DNA of 64,000 bases from Pasteurellaceae bacterium Orientalotternb1. GTDB taxonomy: Bacteria; Pseudomonadota; Gammaproteobacteria; Enterobacterales; Pasteurellaceae. Location: the NCBI GenBank assembly GCA_011455275.1, contig CP015028.1, positions 1,152,911 to 1,216,910 of the forward strand, given 5' to 3'. The translations under genes were made by a program, and so were the position numbers. The notes below the pieces were generated by a model that saw only the letters and a list, made by a program, of their open reading frames with translations, did not search any database and was not told where the DNA came from. Below, in pieces: positions 49,658 through 57,602 of the stretch. Every line of letters begins with the position of its first letter. Within the stretch, counting starts at the first letter, position 1.

Positions 49658-50794
49658 ATGATCCTCAATATCTCAAACCAAACCTTAGAAAGCCAACAAG
49701 CCTTTTGGACAGCCAAAGAGATTGCTCAACAGCCTGCAACTTGGCGAGAAACGGCAGATATCGTGGCAACTTCGCAAGTTAAGACCTTTGTAGCACCGCT
49801 TGTCGAACGAGCCCAAAAAGGCGAACTCCGCATTATTTTTACGGGTGCTGGCACCTCCGCATTTATCGGGCAAGTAGTGGCTCCCGTTCTGAGTGAGAAA
49901 TTAGGCTGCGTGGTCGAAGCCATTGCCAGCACTGACTTAGTTTCCAATCCTTATCAATATCTTTTTGCTGATCAACCGACCTTACTTGTTTCTTTCGGGC
50001 GTTCTGGTAACAGCCCAGAAAGTATCGGGGCGATGGATCGGGTTAATGACATCGTAAAACAGCCGTATCATTTGGCGATTACCAACAATCGCAATGGTTC
50101 CTTATTTGTAAAATGTAGCGAGAATCCGACCGCTTGTTTTCCGCTTGCCTTGCCAGATTCCACGCACGATCAAGGCTTTGCAATGACCTCTTCCGCCAGC
50201 AATATGATGCTCGCCGCACTACTTGCTTTTGCCCCTGATGCTTTTGAACGCCACTGGGTTGAGAGCTTTGCTAGCGTCACTGAAACGTTGTTGAATGAAG
50301 ATGCTTTAACGATTCAACATCTTGCCCATTTGCCATTAAAACGGATCGTTTACTTAGGCAGTGGGCATTTCCAAGGGCTTGCCCGTGAAGTGGCATTGAA
50401 ATTGCTTGAACTAACCGCTGGTGAACGATTGGGCTTTTTTGAATCAACAATGGGTTTCCGCCACGGTCCTAAATCCTTGGTGCAAAACGAAACTCTTGTA
50501 TTTGTGTTCCTTTCTTCTCACGCCTACACCGAAAAATATGATCGGGATCTTTACCACGAATTAGTGCGAGATAAAAAAGCCCGTGAAGTGGTTTTTGTAG
50601 GAGATACAAGCGGTCAGTTTAAGGCAGAAATTTGCAAATTAGATGATGCGGCACGCATTTTCCCATTCTTAGTAGTGGGGCAGCTTTACGCATTTTATAG
50701 CTCTTTGCATCTCGGTTATACCACTGATAACCCTTGTCCAACAGGGGAAGTAAACCGTGTAGTGCAAGGTGTAACCCTTTATTCATATAAGTAA
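49658..50794 (+). CDS. agaS: AgaS, SIS-domain galactosamine-6-phosphate deaminase/isomerase
   Basis: Converts galactosamine-6-P to tagatose-6-P and ammonia. 378 residues with two SIS domains: IIFTGAGTSAFIGQVVAPVL, LLVSFGRSGNSPESIGAMD, and in the second half IVYLGSGHFQGLAREVALKLLELTAGE with FRHGPKSLV. Contains two uptake words in the coding sequence (50125, 50606), so it has probably been resident in this lineage for long. 14 bases upstream of the PTS EIIB gene. Confidence 0.9.
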   Translation: MILNISNQTLESQQAFWTAKEIAQQPATWRETADIVATSQVKTFVAPLVERAQKGELRIIFTGAGTSAFIGQVVAPVLSEKLGCVVEAIASTDLVSNPYQYLFADQPTLLVSFGRSGNSPESIGAMDRVNDIVKQPYHLAITNNRNGSLFVKCSENPTACFPLALPDSTHDQGFAMTSSASNMMLAALLAFAPDAFERHWVESFASVTETLLNEDALTIQHLAHLPLKRIVYLGSGHFQGLAREVALKLLELTAGERLGFFESTMGFRHGPKSLVQNETLVFVFLSSHAYTEKYDRDLYHELVRDKKAREVVFVGDTSGQFKAEICKLDDAARIFPFLVVGQLYAFYSSLHLGYTTDNPCPTGEVNRVVQGVTLYSYK

Positions 50795-50808
50795 AACAGG
50801 AGACCAAT

Positions 50809-51282
50809 ATGGCAATTTTAAATGTGCGTATTGATGGACGGTTGATCCACGGACAGGTGGCAAACCTTTGGACATCTTACCTTGATATTACACGCATTAT
50901 GGTTGTTGATGATGCAGCGGCGAATAATGATATTGATAAAGCAGGCTTACGTTTGGCTTGCCCTGCAGGGGTAAATTTGAGCGTATTGACTGTTGAGAAA
51001 GCCGCAAACAATATCAACGATGGGCGTTACGATTCCCAACGGGTATTGATTGTAACAAGAGATCCGCAAACCTTGTTGCGGTTAGTTGAACAAGGAGTGG
51101 CATTAACTGAAATTAATGCAGGAAATATGCCAAAAACGGAGCATACGCGTCCTATTCGTAAAACTGTGCATGTTACAGATGCGGATATTGATGTGTTTAA
51201 ACAACTTTCTGAAAAAGGTATCAAACTGACCGCACAGCTAGTACCTAATGAAGAAAAAGTCGACTTAATGAAACTTTTATAG
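50809..51282 (+). CDS. agaV: PTS EIIB, mannose/sorbose family (AgaV/AgaB-like)
   Basis: 157 residues, cytoplasmic. RIDGRLIHGQVANLW carries the phosphorylated His (about 14), followed by IMVVDDAAANNDIDKAGLRLA. Transfers phosphate from EIIA (encoded by agaF, 5 kb downstream) to the incoming sugar. Closely spaced with agaS and the EIIC gene; AGGAG ribosome-binding sites. The N-acetylgalactosamine/galactosamine specificity is inferred from AgaS and AgaR. Confidence 0.88.
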   Translation: MAILNVRIDGRLIHGQVANLWTSYLDITRIMVVDDAAANNDIDKAGLRLACPAGVNLSVLTVEKAANNINDGRYDSQRVLIVTRDPQTLLRLVEQGVALTEINAGNMPKTEHTRPIRKTVHVTDADIDVFKQLSEKGIKLTAQLVPNEEKVDLMKLL

Positions 51283-51295
51283 AGGAGCAACGATT

Positions 51296-52168
51296 ATGAT
51301 CGAATGGTGGCAAATCCTTTTGATAACGCTCTATGCGTTCTATCAAATCTTAGATGAAATTACTATCGTATCAAGTGCAGGTTCCCCAGTATTCGCAGGT
51401 TTGATTACAGGGATTATTATGGGAGATATCACCACGGGGTTGTTAATTGGTGGTTCAATGCAATTGACGGTGTTAGGTGTCGGTACTTTTGGTGGGGCAT
51501 CACGTATTGATGCGAACTCTGGGACGGTTATTGCAACGGCATTTTCCGTCTCTGCGGGAATGGATCCACAATTAGCCTTAACCACTTTGGCGGTACCGAT
51601 TGCAGCATTGATGGTGTACACCGATATTTTAGCACGTATGTCTAACGTATTCTTTGCACACCGCATTGATAGAAACATCCAAGATCACAACTACAACGCT
51701 ATCACCGTGAACTATCTCTCTGGTGCATTGGCGTGGGGACTCTCTCGTGCGTTGCCAATCTTCTTAGCATTAGTTTTCGGTGGTCCATTCGTGGCAAGCC
51801 TTGCGGAAGCAATGCAACACGGTTTCTTAAAAGTGATCGCAGACGGCTTAACCCTTGCGGGGGGCGTATTACCAGCATTAGGTTTCGCCATCTTACTTCG
51901 TTACTTACCAACCAAACGTCACATTGCCTATTTAATCCTTGCGTTTGCATTAACGGCAATCTTCATTACCTTATTCGGTAATATCAATGCAGTTGCAGGA
52001 GCAGCAAACGTTAGCAACTCAATTACAAGCGTACCAATGTTAGCCATGGCAGCTATTGGCTTCGGCTTTGCTTACCTTGCTTATCAACGCAGTGTTGAAG
52101 GCGGCTCCGCACCAGTAACAAAAAATAACCCTTCTGCAAAAGGAGAAATTGAAGATGACGAACTATAA
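51296..52168 (+). CDS. agaW: PTS EIIC, mannose family (AgaW/AgaC-like)
   Basis: 290 residues, polytopic. YQILDEITIVSSAGSPVFAGLITGIIMGD, the family's GGSMQLTVLGVGTFGGASRIDANSGTVIA (substrate and membrane motif), FFAHRIDRN, GFAILLRYL. Forms the transport channel with EIID. Its last 14 bases overlap the EIID gene. Confidence 0.9.
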   Translation: MIEWWQILLITLYAFYQILDEITIVSSAGSPVFAGLITGIIMGDITTGLLIGGSMQLTVLGVGTFGGASRIDANSGTVIATAFSVSAGMDPQLALTTLAVPIAALMVYTDILARMSNVFFAHRIDRNIQDHNYNAITVNYLSGALAWGLSRALPIFLALVFGGPFVASLAEAMQHGFLKVIADGLTLAGGVLPALGFAILLRYLPTKRHIAYLILAFALTAIFITLFGNINAVAGAANVSNSITSVPMLAMAAIGFGFAYLAYQRSVEGGSAPVTKNNPSAKGEIEDDEL

Positions 52169-52991
52169 CGAACAAGTAGGAAACCCAAAAGGATATAAAT
52201 TAACCGATGCGGATTTCCGCCAAATCAACATTCGTAACTTATTGTTCAACCAAGTTGGTTGGAACTACGAGCGTATGCAAGGTTCAGGCTATTTATGGAT
52301 TATGTTGCCACAGCTTCGCAAAATGTACGGTGATAATTCCCCTGAATTGCAAAAAGTAATGGTAATGCACAACCAATTCTTCAACACCAGTCCATTCTTT
52401 AACACCATTGTAAAAGGGATTGACCTAGCACTTGAAGAAAAACAAGGGGTGAAATCTTTTGAAGCCGTAGCAGGGATCAAATCAGGTTTAATGGGACCAT
52501 TTGCGGCAATTGGTGATGCGTTATTTGCTTCTCTTATCCCTGCAATTATGGGGGCAATCGCAGCTACAATGGCGGTGAATGGTAATCCACTAGGGGTTGG
52601 TTTATGGGTACTTGTTGCAATAGCAACGATGGTATTCCGTTGGGTTCAGCTCAAAATCGCTTACCGTGAAGGGGTGAACTTAGTCACTAATTTAGGTCAT
52701 AAACTGAACGCATTAACCAACGCAGCGACCGTTCTCGGGGTATTCGTGGTCGGGGTAATGTGTGCCACAATGGTGAATGTAAGAGTGCCTTTTGTGGCAA
52801 CCATCGGGGAAAAAGTAGTGTCTGCACAGGCTAACCTTGACTTGATTCTCCCTCGTTTAGTGCCAGCACTCGTGGTAGGGTTCATCTACTGGTTACTCGG
52901 CAGACCGAAAATGAACTCTAACAAAGCGATTATGATCATCATTGTGCTCTGTATCTTGCTCTCTTGGTGGGGTGTATTGGCGAAGGGCTAA
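52155..52991 (+). CDS. agaE: PTS EIID, mannose family (AgaE/AgaD-like)
   Basis: 278 residues. Cytoplasmic N-terminus with LTDADFRQINIRNLLFNQVGWNYERMQGSGY, then FFNTSPFFNTIVKGIDLALEE, IKSGLMGPFAAIGDALFASLIPAIMG, and a C-terminal membrane helix. ATG 52155 with AAGGAG, inside the EIIC end; a TTG six bases earlier is less likely. Confidence 0.9.
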   Translation: MTNYNEQVGNPKGYKLTDADFRQINIRNLLFNQVGWNYERMQGSGYLWIMLPQLRKMYGDNSPELQKVMVMHNQFFNTSPFFNTIVKGIDLALEEKQGVKSFEAVAGIKSGLMGPFAAIGDALFASLIPAIMGAIAATMAVNGNPLGVGLWVLVAIATMVFRWVQLKIAYREGVNLVTNLGHKLNALTNAATVLGVFVVGVMCATMVNVRVPFVATIGEKVVSAQANLDLILPRLVPALVVGFIYWLLGRPKMNSNKAIMIIIVLCILLSWWGVLAKG

Positions 52992-53001
52992 TCTAAAGTG
53001 G

Positions 53002-53023
53002 GGTGGGTCTTGACCCACCTTTT
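53002..53023 (+). terminator. Terminator after the EIID gene
   Basis: GGTGGGTC, TT, GACCCACC, then TTTT. Same GGTGGG/CCCACC palindrome type as in the pnp leader (62213). It splits the cluster into two transcription units. Confidence 0.75.
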
Positions 53024-53170
53024 ACCTTGGTAATTTAGTGGTAGGTCAGCCTCACCCTACAAAATCAATACAAGCGGTCACTTTATGACAAAGTTTTGCA
53101 AATCAGGAAAGTCAAATGAAAAAGTAGCACATCTTTGATTTCAAAAGTTTTAATTCATCAATGATAAAAC

Positions 53171-53503
53171 TTAGTGTGTGGCAGTCTTTGAAAACAAATT
53201 GATGACTAACACACCGCCAACGATCATTGTCATACCAATAAAACCTGCGAAATCGGGTTTTTGACCAAAGGCAAAGTAGGCAATCACAGCAGTCAAAACA
53301 ATACCGACACCAGACCAAATCGCATAAACAATACCAACAGGTAGGGTACGAAACACGATAGAAACTAAATAAAACGCTATGCCAAAAGCAGCAAGGGCTG
53401 CAATTGTGGGTAAAGGCTTGGTAAAACCATCACTATATTTTAACGCAGTTGTACCGCAAATTTCGGCGATGATTGCGATAAAAAGTAAAACCCAAGGGGT
53501 CAT
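53171..53503 (-). CDS. Small multidrug resistance (SMR/EmrE-type) efflux protein
   Basis: 110 residues, four membrane helices. The conserved membrane Glu lies in VLLFIAIIAEICGTTALKYSDGF (about residue 14, split after ALK), followed by YLVSIVFRTLPVGIVYAIWSGVGIV and a last helix ending NLFSKTATH, all SMR hallmarks. Exports cationic drugs or polyamines by proton exchange. ATG 53503 has GAGGAGCA upstream; longer frame rejected. It lies backwards between two parts of the sugar cluster. Confidence 0.88.
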   Translation of the reverse strand: MTPWVLLFIAIIAEICGTTALKYSDGFTKPLPTIAALAAFGIAFYLVSIVFRTLPVGIVYAIWSGVGIVLTAVIAYFAFGQKPDFAGFIGMTMIVGGVLVINLFSKTATH

Positions 53504-53593
53504 AAAATGCTCCTCTTTGTTTAAGAATCGCAGAAATTTTAAGTGAAAAAGGCAAGGCTGAGTAGGAAAAATGCACGAAATAGGAATGATAAA

Positions 53594-54259
53594 ATGCTCA
53601 AACTGATTATTTTTGATATGGATGGCGTGATTATTGACTCCGAATTTGTCGGCTTCCATCTGCTCAAAAAATTTGTCAATGAATTACGTACCTTTGAAGA
53701 ACCAATTACCGATATGCAGCTTTCTGCCATTATTGGGCGTTCTTACGGCGATCTTTTTCTGGCTATTCAGCAGCTCTGCCGTTCACCGCTTTCGATTGAG
53801 GAAATAGGTGAGCGTTTATTAAATTATGATAAAGATTATTGGCAGAGTATTGACTATTTATCTATTTTCCGTCACGACATCAAACACATTATCGCCTTTG
53901 CCAAGGCGAATCACATCAAACTAGCACTAGCCTCCTCGGCAGATCGTAACCATATTGAACACATTCTTACGTTAGGTGGCATTCGCACAGATTTTGATTT
54001 CATTATGAGCGGGCGAGAACTGCCTAAAAGCAAGCCCGATCCCACCATTTATCGCAACGTGCTTGAACATTTCCACCTGCCTGCCGAACAGGCAATTGCA
54101 ATTGAGGATTCAAGCCACGGCATTGCAGCAGCAAAAGGTGCAGGGCTACGGGTGATTGCCTATGAGGAACGGCGGCTCGCAATGGATCAATCGCAAGCCG
54201 ATTTTAAAGGCGAAGATATGAAAGCAATTTTAGCGATTATCAAAAAATTGGCAGGTTAA
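53594..54259 (+). CDS. HAD-IA phosphatase/phosphomutase-like protein
   Basis: 221 residues. FDMDGVIIDSE (nucleophile Asp and acid/base Asp), ALASSADRNHIEHILTLGG (motif II Ser), SKPDPTIYRNVLE (motif III Lys), AIEDSSHGIAAAKGAGL (motif IV). Of the beta-phosphoglucomutase/sugar-phosphatase group. It starts the second half of the cluster and is 3 bases from bgaC, so it may dephosphorylate or isomerise a sugar phosphate from this pathway. Confidence 0.8.
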   Translation: MLKLIIFDMDGVIIDSEFVGFHLLKKFVNELRTFEEPITDMQLSAIIGRSYGDLFLAIQQLCRSPLSIEEIGERLLNYDKDYWQSIDYLSIFRHDIKHIIAFAKANHIKLALASSADRNHIEHILTLGGIRTDFDFIMSGRELPKSKPDPTIYRNVLEHFHLPAEQAIAIEDSSHGIAAAKGAGLRVIAYEERRLAMDQSQADFKGEDMKAILAIIKKLAG

Positions 54260-54262
54260 CAG

Positions 54263-56056
54263 ATGATGAAATTTGAAATCGGACAAAAAGACTTCCTTCT
54301 TAATGGCAAGCCGTTCAAAATTATTTCAGGAGCGGTACACTATTTTCGCATTGTGCCTGAATACTGGTACAAAACGCTCTACAACCTAAAAGCGATGGGC
54401 TGCAACACGGTTGAAACCTATGTACCGTGGAATTTGCACGAGCCGCAGCCAGAGCAATTCTGCTTTGACAAGCGGTCAGATTTAGCCAAATTTTTGCAAA
54501 CTGCCCAAGATCTTGGTTTGTACATCATTCTTCGCCCAACGCCTTATATTTGTGCCGAATGGGAATATGGTGGGCTGCCTGCGTGGTTGCTAAACGATCC
54601 CGCCGTTCGTATTCGCCAAAATGATCCCGTTTTTCTTGGCTATGTTGAGCGATACTTTGCCCAATTATTACCGCTTGTCACCCCGTTCCAATTTACTCAA
54701 GGCGGCAATATATTGATGATGCAGATCGAAAATGAATATGGTTCTTTCGGTAACGACAAAAACTACCTACGAGCGATTCGGGATCTGATGAGAAAATATG
54801 GTGTAAACGTCCCACTTTTCACGTCTGACGGAGCGTGGCAAAACGCACTCGAAGCGGGAGCGTTGATTGAAGACGACATTTTACCAACGGGTAATTTCGG
54901 TTCACGTTCCAACCAAAATTTAGATGAACTTCAACGCTACTTTGATAATCACGGCAAGTCTTACCCGCTGATGTGTATGGAGTTTTGGGACGGCTGGTTC
55001 AATCGTTGGAAAGAGCCTGTGATTACCCGTGAAGCCCAAGATCTTGCCGATTGCACTGATGAACTACTTAGACGTGCGAGTATCAATTTCTATATGTTCC
55101 AAGGCGGCACGAATTTCGGCTTTATGAACGGCTGTTCCGCTCGCTTGCACACAGATTTACCGCAAGTCACTAGCTACGACTACGATGCCCCCGTACGTGA
55201 ATGGGGTGAACCATCGGAAAAATACTATCTATTACAACAAGTTATTGCCAAATACCCTGATGCCAGCCTAATTACCGATCCGATTTTGCCTGAATTGACG
55301 GCATATCCTGCAGTGAAACTGGCAAACGAAGTGTCGCTGTTCAGTACCTTGGACACCATCAGCCAACGTTTCGACAGCCCTTTTACGCAAAATATGGAGC
55401 AACTTGGACATTATTACGGCTATATCCTTTACCGAGCCACGCCGATGAGTTACGCCAATGAGCTGAAACTGCGGATTTTCCAAGGGCGAGATCGCATTCA
55501 AATTTTCAACAATCGCCAAAAAGTCGCTACCCAATATCAGCACGAAATCGGTGAAGACGTGATGCTGCAAACTCCAGAACGCCAGTTCCAACTTGATCTA
55601 CTGGTGGAAAATATGGGGCGGGTCAATTACGGCGGCAGAATGCTTGCTCCAACCCAACGCAAAGGCATTTCTGCGGGCGTGGTGCTGGATCTGCATTTCC
55701 ACACGGGCTGGCAGCAATATGCGATTGATTTCAACAAGTTAGAGCAAATTGATTTCAGCGGTGAAGCCGATAGTCAAGCTCCATCTTTCTACCAATTCCA
55801 TTTGCATATTGATGGTGAACCAAAAGACACCTTTATCGACACCAGCAAACTCGGCAAAGGCGTGATGTTCGTCAATGGCGAAAATTTAGGGCGTTACTGG
55901 CAAGACGGTCCAACTTGCTATCTTTACGTTCCCTCCCCGTTACTCAAGCAAGGGAACAACGAAATTATCGTGTTTGAAACCGAAGGTGTCCGCCCAATAG
56001 AGCTGGTATTTAGCGATAGACCGATTTATAAAAAATTAGAAACAAAGAATTTGTAA
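54263..56056 (+). CDS. bgaC: GH35 beta-galactosidase, BgaC-like, cytoplasmic
   Basis: 597 residues, no signal peptide (S. pneumoniae BgaC is about 595). GH35 motifs: KIISGAVHYFRIVPEYW, GCNTVETYVPWNLHEP, RPTPYICAEWEYGGLPAWL, the acid/base Glu in MQIENEYGSFG and the nucleophile Glu in CMEFWDGWFNRW, FYMFQGGTNFGFMNG. C-terminal jelly-roll domains end with NGENLGRYWQDGPT. BgaC-type enzymes cleave beta-1,3-linked galactose. Since it is intracellular, the substrate must enter as a disaccharide through the PTS. An uptake word lies in the coding region near 54469 (codons for DKRSD). Confidence 0.88.
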   Translation: MMKFEIGQKDFLLNGKPFKIISGAVHYFRIVPEYWYKTLYNLKAMGCNTVETYVPWNLHEPQPEQFCFDKRSDLAKFLQTAQDLGLYIILRPTPYICAEWEYGGLPAWLLNDPAVRIRQNDPVFLGYVERYFAQLLPLVTPFQFTQGGNILMMQIENEYGSFGNDKNYLRAIRDLMRKYGVNVPLFTSDGAWQNALEAGALIEDDILPTGNFGSRSNQNLDELQRYFDNHGKSYPLMCMEFWDGWFNRWKEPVITREAQDLADCTDELLRRASINFYMFQGGTNFGFMNGCSARLHTDLPQVTSYDYDAPVREWGEPSEKYYLLQQVIAKYPDASLITDPILPELTAYPAVKLANEVSLFSTLDTISQRFDSPFTQNMEQLGHYYGYILYRATPMSYANELKLRIFQGRDRIQIFNNRQKVATQYQHEIGEDVMLQTPERQFQLDLLVENMGRVNYGGRMLAPTQRKGISAGVVLDLHFHTGWQQYAIDFNKLEQIDFSGEADSQAPSFYQFHLHIDGEPKDTFIDTSKLGKGVMFVNGENLGRYWQDGPTCYLYVPSPLLKQGNNEIIVFETEGVRPIELVFSDRPIYKKLETKNL

Positions 56057-56064
56057 AGAAAAAA

Positions 56065-56087
56065 TCTGCCTCGCAAGCGGAGGCAGA
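56065..56087 (+). terminator. Hairpin between bgaC and agaF
   Basis: TCTGCCTC, loop GCAAGCG, GAGGCAGA, followed by ATTT. A weak terminator or processing site that could lower downstream expression. Confidence 0.5.
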
Positions 56088-56146
56088 ATTTAACCCGACA
56101 AGCGGTCAGATTTTCACAAAATTTTACAAATCAACAGGAGCAAAAA

Positions 56147-56533
56147 ATGAGTTTAATTTTGATCAGTCACGGGGAGTTTGCCACAGGTTTACTGGATACT
56201 GCCGAAATGATTTTAGGCAAAATCGACAATGCCCAAGTGGTCAATCTCTATCCGCACGAGAGTTCGGACGACTTCAAAGCCAAATTTGAGCAGGCGTTAG
56301 AAAACGCCACGGGCGAGATCGTGGTGTTGGCAGACATTATGGGTGGTACGCCTTGCAATGTGGCAATGCGTTATCTGCCAAAACTAGCAGGATTATATGG
56401 CGGAATGAATTTGCCGATGGTGATCAGCTATGTCAGTGAAGAAGGCACCGATGGCTTGCTAGAGAACGCCAAAGAGCAAATTTACGACGTTGCAGAACAG
56501 TTGAAAAATGTAGCATCAGAAGATGATGAATAG
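56147..56533 (+). CDS. agaF: PTS EIIA, mannose family (AgaF-like)
   Basis: 128 residues. LILISHGEFATGLLDTAEMI has the phosphorylated His (about 8); VVLADIMGGTPCNVAMRYL is the second family motif. Takes phosphate from HPr and passes it to EIIB encoded by agaV. Separated from the other PTS genes by the SMR, HAD and bgaC genes, but in the same cluster and 9 bases from the aldolase gene. Confidence 0.9.
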   Translation: MSLILISHGEFATGLLDTAEMILGKIDNAQVVNLYPHESSDDFKAKFEQALENATGEIVVLADIMGGTPCNVAMRYLPKLAGLYGGMNLPMVISYVSEEGTDGLLENAKEQIYDVAEQLKNVASEDDE

Positions 56534-56542
56534 GAGTATCCA

Positions 56543-57487
56543 ATGGCTAAACAAGATGTTATGAAAAAATTAGCAACTAAAGACGGCATTATCGCTGCCC
56601 TTGCTATTGACCAACGTGGTGCGTTACGCAGAATGATGGGTGATGATATTACCCCTGAACAAGTAAGCGAGTTTAAAACCTTGATTTCACAGGAATTAAC
56701 CCCGTATGCCTCTTCGATCTTACTCGATCCTGAATTTGGCTGGGGGGCGGCAGGTAAGCGTGATGCCAACTGCGGTTTGATTATGGCATACGAAAAAACG
56801 GGCTACGACAAAACCGCTGTTGGTCGTTTCCCTGATTTGATTGATGATGTGTCTGTTCGCCGTTTGAAAGACAAAGGGGCGGAAGCGGTCAAATTATTGC
56901 TTTATTTTGACATTGACGAAAGTGCAGCGATCAACGATCGCAAAGCAGCATTTGTGGAGCGTGTCGCTTCGGAATGTCATGCTGAAGGCTTGCCGTTGTT
57001 CTTAGAAATTTTGACTTACGATGCTAACAACGAAGACAAAGCCTATTTTGCGAAAGTTAAACCACGCAAAGTGATCGAAGCGATGAAATTCTTTGCCGAT
57101 GAGCGTTTCGGTGTGGACGTGTTGAAAGTGGAAGTGCCAGTGGATATGAATTTCGTGGAAGGCTTTGCCAAAGATGAAGTGGCATACAGCCAAGCGGAAG
57201 CGAAAGCTTTCTTCAAAGCCCAAAGTGACGCAACACCAATTCCGTTTATTTTCTTAAGTGCAGGGGTGTCTGCTAAATTGTTCCAAGACACCTTAGTTTT
57301 CGCCAAAGAAGCAGGCAGCCAATTTAACGGCGTACTTTGTGGACGGGCAACTTGGGCGGGGGCGACAGAAACCTACAAAGCCCAAGGTGTCGAAGCTGCT
57401 CGTCAGTGGCTCAAAACCGAAGGCAAAAAGCACATTAGCGAATTGTTAGAAGTGCTAGAAAAAACGGCAACGCCAATTCGTTTTTAG
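56543..57487 (+). CDS. lacD: Tagatose 1,6-bisphosphate aldolase, LacD type
   Basis: 314 residues of the class I LacD/YihT family. IIAALAIDQRGALRRMMGDD, SILLDPEFGWGA, AVKLLLYFDIDES, and the Schiff-base region FGVDVLKVEVPVDMNFVEG with the catalytic Lys. Splits tagatose-1,6-bisphosphate to glyceraldehyde-3-P and dihydroxyacetone-P. It differs from the class II GatY/KbaY aldolases of enteric aga loci and points to the streptococcal-type pathway. No tagatose-6-P kinase is in the window. Confidence 0.85.
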   Translation: MAKQDVMKKLATKDGIIAALAIDQRGALRRMMGDDITPEQVSEFKTLISQELTPYASSILLDPEFGWGAAGKRDANCGLIMAYEKTGYDKTAVGRFPDLIDDVSVRRLKDKGAEAVKLLLYFDIDESAAINDRKAAFVERVASECHAEGLPLFLEILTYDANNEDKAYFAKVKPRKVIEAMKFFADERFGVDVLKVEVPVDMNFVEGFAKDEVAYSQAEAKAFFKAQSDATPIPFIFLSAGVSAKLFQDTLVFAKEAGSQFNGVLCGRATWAGATETYKAQGVEAARQWLKTEGKKHISELLEVLEKTATPIRF

Positions 57488-57494
57488 CATAAAA

Positions 57495-57526
57495 AAATCC
57501 CTAGCACAGTGATGAGCTAGGGATTT
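57495..57526. terminator. Intrinsic terminator after lacD
   Basis: AAATCCCTAGC (57495-57505) pairs with GCTAGGGATTT (57516-57526), preceded by an A-run and so active in both directions between lacD and the convergent oppA-like gene. Confidence 0.88.
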
Positions 57527-57534
57527 GTGACTTA

Positions 57535-57592
57535 ACAAGCGGTGAGATTCCAGCAATTTTTTGCAAATTTTCTCAAGGAACTGACCGCTTGT
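57535..57592. terminator. Second hairpin lacD/oppA, degenerate uptake words
   Basis: ACAAGCGGTGAGATTCC and GGAACTGACCGCTTGT are imperfectly complementary; the left word has GGTG instead of GGTC. Confidence 0.5.
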
Positions 57593-57602
57593 CGATTAAA
57601 GC

